Assembly (NCBI GenBank): GCA_964057225.1
Contig: OZ059900.1
Span: 22,645,638 to 22,709,637, forward strand
Direction: 5' to 3'
Source: Auanema rhodensis
Taxonomy: Eukaryota > Nematoda > Chromadorea > Rhabditida > Rhabditidae
Length of the DNA stretch: 64,000 bases
Below the pieces are notes generated by a model, which saw nothing but the letters and a program-made list of their open reading frames with translations, searched no databases and was not told where the DNA came from. Shown here piece by piece: positions 24,426 to 37,292 of this stretch. The first letter of the stretch is position 1. The number at the start of each line of letters is the position of its first letter. Position numbers and translations under genes: made by a program.

Positions 24426-27174
24426 GCCTGCACTGATAATATAATTGGAAACAGGCAGTACGCAATACGCAAACATTTGAATGACAGCTTTATTATAATA
24501 CGACTTAGTTTACTCAATTATATCAAGCTTCATGAACACGGACTGCTTGTGTAATATATAATAGCAATAATAGTTTCGTTTCTGTTTTTAATTAACTTTC
24601 CTGTACGCGAGTTATAATATTTAGAACGTGATTCTTTGATTATGAAAAACTTTCAGAGCCTGCACTGATAATATAATTGGAAACAGGCAGTACGCAATAC
24701 GCAAACATTTGAATGGCAGCTTTATTACAATACAACTTAGTTTCCTCAATCATATCAAGCTTCATGAACACGGACTGTTTGTGCAATAGATGATAGCAAT
24801 GATAGTTTCGTTTCTTTTTTTAATTAACTTTCCAGTACGCGAGCTATAATATTTAGAACGCGATTCCTTGATAATGAAAAACTTTCAGAGCCTGCACTGA
24901 TAATATAACTGGAAACAGGCAATACTAAAACATTTGAATGACAGCTTTATTACAATAGGACTTAGTTTACTCAATCATACCAATCTTCATGAACACGGAC
25001 TGTTTGTGTAATAGATAATAGCAATAATAGTTTCGTTTCTGTTTTTAATTAACTTTCCTGTACGCGAGTTATAATATTTAGAACGTGATTCCTTGATTAT
25101 GAAAAATTTTTAGAGCCTGCACTGATAATATAACTGGAAACAGGCAGTACGCGATACGCAAATATTTGAATGACAGCTTTAATACAAGACGACTTAGCTT
25201 ACTCAATCATATCAAGCTTCATGAACAGGGACTGCTTGTGTAATAGATGATAGCAATGATAGTTTCGTTTCTTTTTTTAACTAACTTTCCAGTACGCGAG
25301 TTATAATATTTAGAACGCGATTCCTTGATAATGAAAAACTTTCAGAGCCTGCACTGATAATATAATTGGAAACAGGCAGTACGCAATACGCAAACATTTG
25401 AATGACAGCTTTATTATAATACGACTTAGTTTACTCAATTATATCAAGCTTCATGAACACGGACTGCTTGTGTAATATATAATAGCAATAATAGTTTCGT
25501 TTCTGTTTTTAATTAACTTTCCTGTACGCGAGTTATAATATTTAGAACGTGATTCCTTGATTATGAAAAACTTTCAGAGCCTGCACTGATAATATAACTG
25601 GAAACAGGCAGTACGCGATACGCAAATATTTGAATGACAGCTTTAATACAAGACGACTTAGCTTACTCAATCATATCAAGCTTCATGAACAGGGACTGCT
25701 TATGTAATAGATGATAGCAATGATAATTTCGTTTCTTTTTTCAATTAACTTTCCAGTACGCGAGTTATTATATTTAGAACGTGATTTCTTCATAATGAAA
25801 ACTTTTTAGAGCCTGCACTGATAATATAACTGGAAACAGGCAATACTAAAACATTAGAATGACAGCTTTATTACAATAGGACTTAGTTTACTAAATCATA
25901 CCAATCTTCATGAACACGGACTGTTTGTGTAATAGATAATAGCAATAATAGTTTCGTTTCTGTTTTTAATTAACTTTCCTGTACGCGAGTTATAATATTT
26001 AGAACGTGATTCCTTGATTATGAAAAACTTTCAGAGCCTGCACTGATAATATAATTGGAAACAGGCAGTACGCAATACGCAAACATTTGAATGACAGCTT
26101 TATTACAATACGACTTAGTTTACTCAATTATATCAAGCTTCATGAACACGGACTGCTTGTGTAATATATAATAGCAATAATAGTTTTGTTTCTGTTTTTA
26201 ATTAACTTTCCTGTACGCGAGTTATAATATTTAGAACGTGATTCCTTGATTATGAAAAACTTTCAGAGCCTGCACTGATAATATAATTGGAAACAGGCAG
26301 TACGCAATACGCAAACATTTGAATGACAGCTTTATTACAATACGACTTAGTTTACTCAATTATATCAAGCCTCATGAACACGGACTGCTTGTGTAATATA
26401 TAATAGCAATAATAGTTTCGTTTCTGTTTTTAATTAACTTTCCTGTACGCGAGTTATTATATTTAGAACGTGATTCCTTCATAATGAAAAATTTTTAGAG
26501 CCTGCGCTGATAATATAACTGGAAACAGGCAATACTAAAACATTTGAATGACAGCTTTATTACAATAGGACTTAGTTTACTCAATCATATCAAGCTTCAT
26601 GAACAGGGACTGTTTGTGCAATAGATGATAGCAATGATTATTTCGTTTCTTTTTTCAATTAACTTTCCAGTACGCGAGTTATTATATTTAGAACGTGATT
26701 CCTTCATAATGAAAAATTTTTAGAGCCTGCACTGATAATATAACTGGAAACAGGCAATACGCAAACATTTGAATGACAGCTTTATTACAATACGACTTAG
26801 TTTACTCAATCATATCAAGCTTCATGAACACGGACTGTTTGTGCAATAGATGATAGCAATGATAGTTTCGTTTCTTTTTTTAACTAACTTTCCAGTACGC
26901 GAGTTATAATATTTAGAACGCGATTCCTTGATAATGAAAAATTTTTAGAGCCTGCACTGATAATATAACTGGCAACAGGAAATACGCAAACATTTGAATG
27001 ACAGCTTTATTACAATACGACTTAGTTTACTCAATCATATCAAGCTTCATGAACACGGACTGTTTGTGCAATAGATGATAGCAATGATAGTTTCGTTTCT
27101 TTTTTTAACTAACTTTCCAGTACGCGAGTTATAATATTTAGAACGTGATTCCTTGATTATGAAAAACTTTCAGA
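24426..27174. repeat. 12-monomer block, copy 2 (offset 4,598 bp)
   Basis: Monomer starts: 24426, 24658, 24890, 25115, 25347, 25579, 25811, 26036, 26268, 26500, 26725 and 26950. Each is exactly 4,598 bp from its counterpart in 19828-22576. Only scattered differences were seen, such as TCAAGCCTCATG at about 26,367 (HindIII site lost) and AACAGGGACTG at about 26,601 where the other copy has AACACGGACTG. The match ends at about 27,140. Confidence 0.88.
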
Positions 27175-29002
27175 GCCTGCACTGATAATATAACTGGAAA
27201 CAGGCAGTACGCAATACGCAAACATTTGAATGACAGCTTTATTACAATACGACTTAGCTTACTCAATCATATCAAGCTTCATGAACAGGGACTGCTTATG
27301 TAATAGATGATAGCAATGATAATTTCGTTTCTTTTTTCAATTAACTTTCCAGTACGCGAGTTATTATATTTAGAACGTGATTCCTTCATAATGAAAACTT
27401 TTTAGAGCCTGCACTGATAATATAACTGGAAACAGGCAATACTAAAACATTAGAATGACAGCTTTATTACAATAGGACTTAGTTTACTCAATCATACCAA
27501 TCTTCATGAACACGGACTGTTTGTGTAATAGATAATAGCAATAATAGTTTCGTTTCTGTTTTTAATTAACTTTCCTGTACGCGAGTTATAATATTTAGAA
27601 CGTGATTCCTTGATTATGAAAAACTTTCAGAGCCTGCACTGATAATATAATTGGAAACAGGCAGTACGCAATACGCAAGCATTTGAATGACAGCTTTATT
27701 ACAATACGACTTAGTTTACTCAATTATATCAAGCTTCATGAACACGGACTGCTTGTGTAATATATAATAGCAATAATAGTTTCGTTTCTGTTTTTAATTA
27801 ACTTTCCTGTACGCGAGTTATTATATTTAGAACGTGATTCCTTCATAATGAAAAATTTTTAGAGCCTGCACTGATAATATAACTGGAAACAGGCAATACT
27901 AAAACATTTGAATGACAGCTTTATTACAATAGGACTTAGTTTACTCAATTATATCAAGCTTCATGAACACGGACTGCTTGTGTAATATATAATTGCAATA
28001 ATAGTTTTGTTTCTGTTTTTAATTAACTTTCCTGTACGCGAGTTATAATATTTAGAACGTGATTCCTTGATTATGAAAAACTTTCAGAGCCTGCACTGAT
28101 AATATAATTGGAAACAGGCAGTACGCAATACGCAAGCATTTGAATGACAGCTTTATTACAATACGACTTAGTTTACTCAATTATATCAAGCTTCATGAAC
28201 ACGGACTGCTTGTGTAATATATAATTGCAATAATAGTTTTGTTTCTGTTTTTAATTAACTTTCCTGTACGCGAGTTATTATATTTAGAACGTGATTCCTT
28301 CATAATGAAAAATTTTTAGAGCCTGCACTGATAATATAACTGGAAACAGGCAATACTAAAACATTTGAATGACAGCTTTATTACAATACGACTTAGTTTA
28401 CTCAATTATATCAAGCTTCATGAACACGGACTGCTTGTGTAATATATAATTGCAATAATAGTTTTGTTTCTGTTTTTAATTAACTTTCCTGTACGCGAGT
28501 TATAATATTTAGAACGTGATTCCTTGATTATGAAAAACTTTCAGAGCCTGCACTGATAATATAATTGGAAACAGGCAGTACGCAATACGCAAGCATTTGA
28601 ATGACAGCTTTATTACAATACGACTTAGTTTACTCAATTATATCAAGCTTCATGAACACGGACTGCTTGTGTAATATATAATAGCAATAATAGTTTCGTT
28701 TCTGTTTTTAATTAACTTTCCTGTACGCGAGTTATTATATTTAGAACGTGATTCCTTCATAATGAAAAATTTTTAGAGCCTGCACTGATAATATAACTGG
28801 AAACAGGCAATACTAAAACATTTGAATGACAGCTTTATTACAATAGGACTTAGTTTACTAATTCATATCAAGCTTCATGAACACGGACTGTTTGTGCAAT
28901 AGATGATAGCAATGATTATTTCGTTTCTTTTTTCAATTAACTTTCCAGTACGCGAGTTATTATATTTAGAACGTGATTCCTTCATAATGAAAAATTTTTA
29001 GA
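27175..29002. repeat. Array segment with a 457-bp dimeric repeat, 8 monomers
   Basis: Monomer starts: 27175, 27407, 27632, 27864, 28089, 28321, 28546 and 28778. From 27632, long and short monomers alternate with a 457-bp period (232 + 225). The long members carry GCAAGCATTTG, which I saw nowhere else in the window. Both members show ATAATTGCAAT and TAGTTTTGTTTC in some copies. About two and a half dimers are present. This is the shortest clear higher-order period in the window. Confidence 0.85.
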
Positions 29003-32000
29003 GCCTGCACTGATAATATAACTGGCAACAGGCAATACGCAAACATTTGAATGACAGCTTTATTACAATACGACTTAGTTTACTCAATCATATCAAGCTT
29101 CATGAACACGGACTGTTTGTGCAATAGATGATAGCAATGATAGTTTCGTTTCTTTTTTTAACTAACTTTCCAGTACGCGAGTTATAATATTTAGAACGCG
29201 ATTCCTTGATAATGAAAAATTTTTAGAGCCTGCACTGATAATATAACTGGCAACAGGAAATACGCAAACATTTGAATGACAGCTTTATTACAATACGACT
29301 TAGTTTACTCAATCATATCAAGCTTCATGAACACGGACTGTTTGTGCAATAGATGATAGCAATGATAGTTTCGTTTCTTTTTTTAACTAACTTTCCAGTA
29401 CGCGAGTTATAATATTTAGAACGCGATTCCTTGATAATGAAAAACTTTCAGAGCCTGCACTGATAATATAATTGGAAACAGGCAGTACGCAATACGCAAA
29501 CATTTGAATGACAGCTTTATTATAATACGACTTAGTTTACTCAATTATATCAAGCTTCATGAACACGGACTGCTTGTGTAATATATAATAGCAATAATAG
29601 TTTCGTTTCTGTTTTTAATTAACTTTCCTGTACGCGAGTTATAATATTTAGAACGTGATTCTTTGATTATAAAAAACTTTCAGAGCCTGAACTGATAATA
29701 TAATTGGAAACAGGCAGTACGCAATACGCAAACATTTGAATGGCAGCTTTATTACAATACGACTTAGTTTACTCAATTATATCAAGCTTCATGAACACGG
29801 ACTGTTTGTGCAATAGATGATAGCAATGATAATTTCGTTTCTTTTTTCAATTAACTTTCCAGTACGCGAGTTATTATATTTAGAACGTGATTCCTTCATA
29901 ATGAAAACTTTTTAGAGCCTGCACTGATAATATAACTGGAAACAGGCAATACTAAAACATTAGAATGACAGCTTTATTACAATAGGACTTAGTTTACTCA
30001 ATCATACCAATCTTCATGAACACGGACTGTTTGTGTAATAGATAATAGCAATAATAGTTTCGTTTCTGTTTTTAATTAACTTTCCTGTACGCGAGTTATA
30101 ATATTTAGAACGTGATTCCTTGATTATGAAAAACTTTCAGAGCCTGCACTGATAATATAATTGGAAACAGGCAGTACGCAATAGGCAAACATTTGAATGA
30201 CAGCTTTATTACAATACGACTTAGTTTACTCAATTATATCAAGCTTCATGAACACGGACTGCTTGTGTAATATATAATAGCAATAATAGTCTTGTTTCTG
30301 TTTTTAATTAACTTTCCTGTACGCGAGTTACAATATTTAGAACGTGATTCCTTCATAATGAAAAATTTTTAGAGCCTGCACTGATAATATAACTGGAAAC
30401 AGGCAATACTAAAACATTTGAATGACAGCTTTATTACAATAGGACTTAGTTTACTCAATCATATCAAGCTTCATGAACACGGACTGTTTGTGCAATAGAT
30501 GATAGCAATGATTATTTCGTTTCTTTTTTCAATTAACTTTCCAGTACGCGAGTTATTATATTTAGAACGTGATTCCTTCATAATGAAAAATTTTTAGAGC
30601 CTGCACTGATAATATAATTGCAAACAGGCAGTACGCAATACGCAAACATTTGAATGACAGCTTTATTACAATACGACTTAGCTTACTCAATCATATCAAG
30701 CTTCATGAACAGGGACTGTTTGTGTAATAGATGATAGCAATGATAGTTTCGTTTCTTTTTTTAATTAACTTTCCAGTACGCGAGTTATCATATTTAGAAC
30801 GCGATTGCTTCATAATGAAAAATGTTTAGAGCCTGCACTGATAATATAACTGGCAACAGGCAATACGCAAACATTTGAATGACAGCTTTATTACAATAGG
30901 ACTTAGTTTACTCAATCATACCAATCTTCATGAACACGGACTGTTTGTGTAATAGATAATAGCAATAATAGTTTCGTTTCTGTTTTTAATTAACTTTCCT
31001 GTACGCGAGTTATAATATTTAGAACGTGATTCCTTGATTATGAAAAATTTTTAGAGCCTGCACTGATAATATAACTGGAAACAGGCAGTACGCGATACGC
31101 AAATATTTGAATGACAGCTTTATTACAATACGACTTAGTTTACTCAATCATATCAAGAGTCATGAACACGGACTGTTTGTGTAATAGATAATAGCAATAA
31201 TAGTTTCGTTTCTGTTTTCAAATAACTTTCCAGTACGCGAGTTATTATATTTAGAACGTGATTCCTTCATAATGAAAAATTTTTAGAGCCTGCACTGATA
31301 ATATAACTGGAAACAGGCAGTACGCGATACGCAAACATTTGAATGACAGCTTTATTACAATACGACTTAGTTTACTCAATTATATCAAGCTTCATCAACA
31401 CGGACTGTTTGTGCAATAGATGATAGCAATGATAATTTCGTTTCTTTTTTTAATTAACTTTCCAGTACGCGAGTTATCATATTTAGAACGCGATTGCTTC
31501 ATAATGAAAAATGTTTAGAGCCTGCACTGATAATATAACTGGCAACAGGCAATACGGAAACATTTGAATGACAGCTTTATTACAATACGACTTAGTTTAC
31601 TCAATCATATCAAGCTTCATGAACACGGACTGTTTGTGTAATAGATAATAGCAATAATAGTTTCGTTTCTGTTTTCAAATAACTTTCCAGTACGCGAGTT
31701 ATTATATTTAGAACGTGATTCCTTCATAATGAAAAATTTTTAGAGCCTGCACTGATAATATAACTGGAAACAGGCAGTACGCGATACGCAAATATTTGAA
31801 TGACAGCTTTAATACAATACGACTTAGCTTACTCAATCATATCAAGCTTCATGAACAGGGACTGCTTGTGTAATAGATGATAGCAATGATAGTTTCGTTT
31901 CTTTTTTTAATTAACTTTCCAGTACGCGAGTTATCATATTTAGAACGCGATTGCTTCATAATGAAAAATGTTTAGAGCCTGCACTGATAATATAACTGGC

Positions 32001-32651
32001 AACAGGCAATACGGAAACATTTGAATGACAGCTTTATTACAATACGACTTAGTTTACTCAATCATATCAAGCTTCATGAACACGGACTGTTTGTGCAATA
32101 GATGATAGCAATGATAGTTTCGTTTCTTTTTTTAACTAACTTTCCAGTACGCGAGTTATAATATTTAGAACGCGATTCCTTGATAATGAAAAACTTTCAG
32201 AGCCTGCACTGATAATATAACTGGAAACAGGCAATACTAAAACATTTGAATGACAGCTTTATTACAATAGGACTTAGTTTACTCAATCATACCAATCTTC
32301 ATGAACACGGACTGCTTGTGTAATATATAATAGCAATAATAGTTTCGTTTCTGTTTTTAATTAACTTTCCTGTACGCGAGTTATAATATTTAGAACGTGA
32401 TTCTTTGATTATAAAAAACTTTCAGAGCCTGCACTGATAATATAACTGGCAACAGGCAATACGCAAACATTTGAATGACAGCTTTATTACAATACGACTT
32501 AGTTTACTCAATCATATCAAGCTTCATGAACACGGACTGTTTGTGCAATAGATGATAGCAATGATAGTTTCGTTTCTTTTTTTAACTAACTTTCCAGTAC
32601 GCGAGTTATAATATTTAGAACGCGATTCCTTGATAATGAAAAATTTTTAGA
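29003..32651. repeat. 3,649-bp higher-order repeat, copy 1 (16 monomers)
   Basis: Monomer starts: 29003, 29228, 29453, 29685, 29917, 30142, 30374, 30599, 30831, 31056, 31288, 31520, 31745, 31977, 32202 and 32427. Nine are 225 bp and seven are 232 bp, which sums exactly to 3,649. Markers: GATTATAAAAAAC at the end of 29453 and 32202, AATAGGCAAAC (30181), TATCAAGAGTCATG (31151), TTCATCAACACGG (31391) and CAATACGGAAAC (31520, 31977). All recur 3,649 bp downstream. Confidence 0.9.
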
Positions 32652-35028
32652 GCCTGCACTGATAATATAACTGGCAACAGGCAATACGCAAACATTTGAA
32701 TGACAGCTTTATTACAATACGACTTAGTTTACTCAATCATATCAAGCTTCATGACCACGGACTGTTTGTGCAATAGATGATAGCAATGATAGTTTCGTTT
32801 CTTTTTTTAACTAACTTTCCAGTACGCGAGTTATAATATTTAGAACGCGATTCCTTGATAATGAAAAATTTTTAGAGCCTCCACTGATAATATAACTGGC
32901 AACAGGAAATACGCAAACATTTGAATGACAGCTTTATTACAATACGACTTAGTTTACTCAATCATATCAAGCTTCATGAACACGGACTGTTTGTGCAATA
33001 GATGATAGCAATGATAGTTTCGTTTCTTTTTCTAACTAACTTTCCAGTACGCGAGTTATAATATTTAGAACGCGATTCCTTGATAATGAAAAACTTTCAG
33101 AGCCTGCACTGATAATATAATTGGAAACAGGCAGTACGCAATACGAAAACATTTGAATGACAGTTTTATTATAATACGACTTAGTTTACTCAATTATATC
33201 AAGCTTCATGAACACGGACTGCTTGTGTAATATATAATAGCAATAATAGTTTCGTTTCTGTTTTTAATTAACTTTCCTGTACGCGAGTTATAATATTTAG
33301 AACGTGATTCTTTGATTATAAAAAACTTTCAGAGCCTGCACTGATAATATAATTGGAAACAGGCAGTACGCAATACGCAAACATTTGAATGGCAGCTTTA
33401 TTACAATACGACTTAGTTTACTCAATTATATCAAGCTTCATGAACACGGACTGTTTGTGCAATAGATGATAGCAATGATAATTTCGTTTCTTTTTTCAAT
33501 TAACTTTCCAGTACGCGAGTTATTATATTTAGAACGTGATTCCTTCATAATGAAAACTTTTTAGAGCCTGCACTGATAATATAACTGGAAACAGGCAATA
33601 CTAAAACATTTGAATGACAGCTTTATTACAATAGGACTTAGTTTACTCAATCATACCAATCTTCATGAACACGGACTGTTTGTGTAATAGATAATAGCAA
33701 TAATAGTTTCGTTTCTGTTTTTAATTAACTTTCCTGTACGCGAGTTATAATATTTAGAACGTGATTCCTTGATTATGAAAAACTTTCAGAGCCTGCACTG
33801 ATAATATAATTGGAAACAGGCAGTACGCAATAGGCAAACATTTGAATGACAGCTTTATTACAATACGACTTAGTTTACTCAATTATATCAAGCTTCATGA
33901 ACACGGACTGCTTGTGTAATATATAATAGCAATAATAGTTTTGTTTCTGTTTTTAATTAACTTTCCTGTACGCGAGTTACAATATTTAGAACGTGATTCC
34001 TTCATAATGAAAAATTTTTAGAGCCTGCACTGATAATATAACTGGAAACAGGCAATACTAAAACATTTGAATGACAGCTTTATTACAATAGGACTTAGTT
34101 TACTCAATCATATCAAGCTTCATGAACACGGACTGTTTGTGCAATAGATGATAGCAATGATTATTTCGTTTCTTTTTTCAATTAACTTTCCAGTACGCGA
34201 GTTATTATATTTAGAACGTGATTCCTTCATAATGAAAAATTTTTAGAGCCTGCACTGATAATATAATTGGAAACAGGCAGTACGCAATACGCAAACATTT
34301 GAATGACAGCTTTATTACAATACGACTTAGCTTACTCAATCATATCAAGCTTCATGAACAGGGACTGTTTGTGTAATAGATGATAGCAATGATAGTTTCG
34401 TTTCTTTTTTTAATTAACTTTCCAGTACGCGAGTTATCATATTTAGAACGCGATTGCTTCATAATGAAAAATGTTTAGAGCCTGCACTGATAATATAACT
34501 GGCAACAGGCAATACGCAAACATTTGAATGACAGCTTTATTACAATAGGACTTAGTTTACTCAATCATACCAATCTTCATGAACACGGACTGTTTGTGTA
34601 ATAGATAATAGCAATAATAGTTTCGTTTCTGTTTTTAATTAACTTTCCTGTACGCGAGTTATAATATTTAGAACGTGATTCCTTGATTATGAAAAATTTT
34701 TAGAGCCTGCACTGATAATATAACTGGAAACAGGCAGTACGCGATACGCAAATATTTGAATGACAGCTTTATTACAATACGACTTAGTTTACTCAATCAT
34801 ATCAAGAGTCATGAACACGGACTGTTTGTGTAATAGATAATAGCAATAATAGTTTCGTTTCTGTTTTCAAATAACTTTCCAGTACGCGAGTTATTATATT
34901 TAGAACGTGATTCCTTCATAATGAAAAATTTTTAGAGCCTGCACTGATAATATAACTGGAAACAGGCAGTACGCGATACGCAAACATTTGAATGACAGCT
35001 TTATTACAATACGACTTAGTTTACTCAA

Positions 35029-36160
35029 TTATATCAAGCTTCATCAACACGGACTGTTTGTGCAATAGATGATAGCAATGATAATTTCGTTTCTTTTTTT
35101 AATTAACTTTCCAGTACGCGAGTTATCATATTTAGAACGCGATTGCTTCATAATGAAAAATGTTTAGAGCCTGCACTGATAATATAACTGGCAACAGGCA
35201 ATACGGAAACATTTGAATGACAGCTTTATTACAATACGACTTAGTTTACTCAATCATATCAAGCTTCATGAACACGGACTGTTTGTGTAATAGATAATAG
35301 CAATAATAGTTTCGTTTCTGTTTTCAAATAACTTTCCAGTACGCGAGTTATTATATTTAGAACGTGATTCCTTCATAATGAAAAATTTTTAGAGCCTGCA
35401 CTGATAATATAACTGGAAACAGGCAGTACGCGATACGCAAATATTTGAATGACAGCTTTAATACAATACGACTTAGCTTACTCAATCATATCAAGCTTCA
35501 TGAACAGGGACTGCTTGTGTAATAGATGATAGCAATGATAGTTTCGTTTCTTTTTTTAATTAACTTTCCAGTACGCGAGTTATCATATTTAGAACGCGAT
35601 TGCTTCATAATGAAAAATGTTTAGAGCCTGCACTGATAATATAACTGGCAACAGGCAATACGGAAACATTTGAATGACAGCTTTATTACAATACGACTTA
35701 GTTTACTCAATCATATCAAGCTTCATGAACACGGACTGTTTGTGCAATAGATGATAGCAATGATAGTTTCGTTTCTTTTTTTAACTAACTTTCCAGTACG
35801 CGAGTTATAATATTTAGAACGCGATTCCTTGATAATGAAAAACTTTCAGAGCCTGCACTGATAATATAACTGGAAACAGGCAATACTAAAACATTTGAAT
35901 GACAGCTTTATTACAATAGGACTTAGTTTACTCAATCATACCAATCTTCATGAACACGGACTGCTTGTGTAATATATAATAGCAATAATAGTTTCGTTTC
36001 TGTTTTTAATTAACTTTCCTGTACGCGAGTTATAATATTTAGAACGTGATTCTTTGATTATAAAAAACTTTCAGAGCCTGCACTGATAATATAACTGGCA
36101 ACAGGCAATACGCAAACATTTGAATGACAGCTTTATTACAATACGACTTAGTTTACTCAA
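35029..36160. repeat. 1,132-bp five-monomer repeat, copy 1
   Basis: From TTATATCAAGC in monomer 34937 to the equivalent point in 36076, this segment is repeated immediately downstream. It contains monomers 35169 (CAATACGGAAAC; CTGTTTTCAAATAAC), 35394 (L2-D-E3), 35626 (CAATACGGAAAC; C type), 35851 (S2-B with GATTATAAAAAAC) and the left half of 36076. A related run also exists at 31520-32426. Confidence 0.85.
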
Positions 36161-36300
36161 TTATATCAAGCTTCATCAACACGGACTGTTTGTGCAATAG
36201 ATGATAGCAATGATAATTTCGTTTCTTTTTTTAATTAACTTTCCAGTACGCGAGTTATCATATTTAGAACGCGATTGCTTCATAATGAAAAATGTTTAGA
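36076..36300 (+). repeat. Hybrid monomer at a duplication junction
   Basis: The left part (GGCAACAGGCAATACGC) matches 32427. The right part (TTATATCAAGCTTCATCAAC) matches 34937. The switch must lie in the shared core at about 36,112-36,160. It is a direct footprint of unequal crossing-over between misaligned monomers, or of an equivalent conversion event. Confidence 0.82.
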
Positions 36301-37292
36301 GCCTGCACTGATAATATAACTGGCAACAGGCAATACGGAAACATTTGAATGACAGCTTTATTACAATACGACTTAGTTTACTCAATCATATCAAGCTTCA
36401 TGAACACGGACTGTTTGTGTAATAGATAATAGCAATAATAGTTTCGTTTCTGTTTTCAAATAACTTTCCAGTACGCGAGTTATTATATTTAGAACGTGAT
36501 TCCTTCATAATGAAAAATTTTTAGAGCCTGCACTGATAATATAACTGGAAACAGGCAGTACGCGATACGCAAATATTTGAATGACAGCTTTAATACAATA
36601 CGACTTAGCTTACTCAATCATATCAAGCTTCATGAACAGGGACTGCTTGTGTAATAGATGATAGCAATGATAGTTTCGTTTCTTTTTTTAATTAACTTTC
36701 CAGTACGCGAGTTATCATATTTAGAACGCGATTGCTTCATAATGAAAAATGTTTAGAGCCTGCACTGATAATATAACTGGCAACAGGCAATACGGAAACA
36801 TTTGAATGACAGCTTTATTACAATACGACTTAGTTTACTCAATCATATCAAGCTTCATGAACACGGACTGTTTGTGCAATAGATGATAGCAATGATAGTT
36901 TCGTTTCTTTTTTTAACTAACTTTCCAGTACGCGAGTTATAATATTTAGAACGCGATTCCTTGATAATGAAAAACTTTCAGAGCCTGCACTGATAATATA
37001 ACTGGAAACAGGCAATACTAAAACATTTGAATGACAGCTTTATTACAATAGGACTTAGTTTACTCAATCATACCAATCTTCATGAACACGGACTGCTTGT
37101 GTAATATATAATAGCAATAATAGTTTCGTTTCTGTTTTTAATTAACTTTCCTGTACGCGAGTTATAATATTTAGAACGTGATTCTTTGATTATAAAAAAC
37201 TTTCAGAGCCTGCACTGATAATATAACTGGCAACAGGCAATACGCAAACATTTGAATGACAGCTTTATTACAATACGACTTAGTTTACTCAA
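36161..37292. repeat. 1,132-bp five-monomer repeat, copy 2
   Basis: Monomers 36301, 36526, 36758, 36983 and the left half of 37208 repeat 35169-36160 in order, with matching TTCATCAACACGG (36172) and CAATACGGAAAC (36301, 36758). At 37293 the sequence reads CATATCAAGC and returns to the path seen after 32,512. Hence 37208-37882 matches 32427-33101 at an offset of 4,781 bp. Confidence 0.85.

Larger units (their letters stand above)
32652..36300. repeat. 3,649-bp higher-order repeat, copy 2 (16 monomers)
   Basis: This directly abuts copy 1. Matching markers: AATAGGCAAAC at 33830, TATCAAGAGTCATG at 34800, TTCATCAACACGG at 35040, and CAATACGGAAAC in monomers 35169 and 35626. The left half of the last monomer (36076) matches 32427, but its right half switches to the haplotype of 34937, marking the start of a further 1,132-bp duplication. 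Confidence 0.9.
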
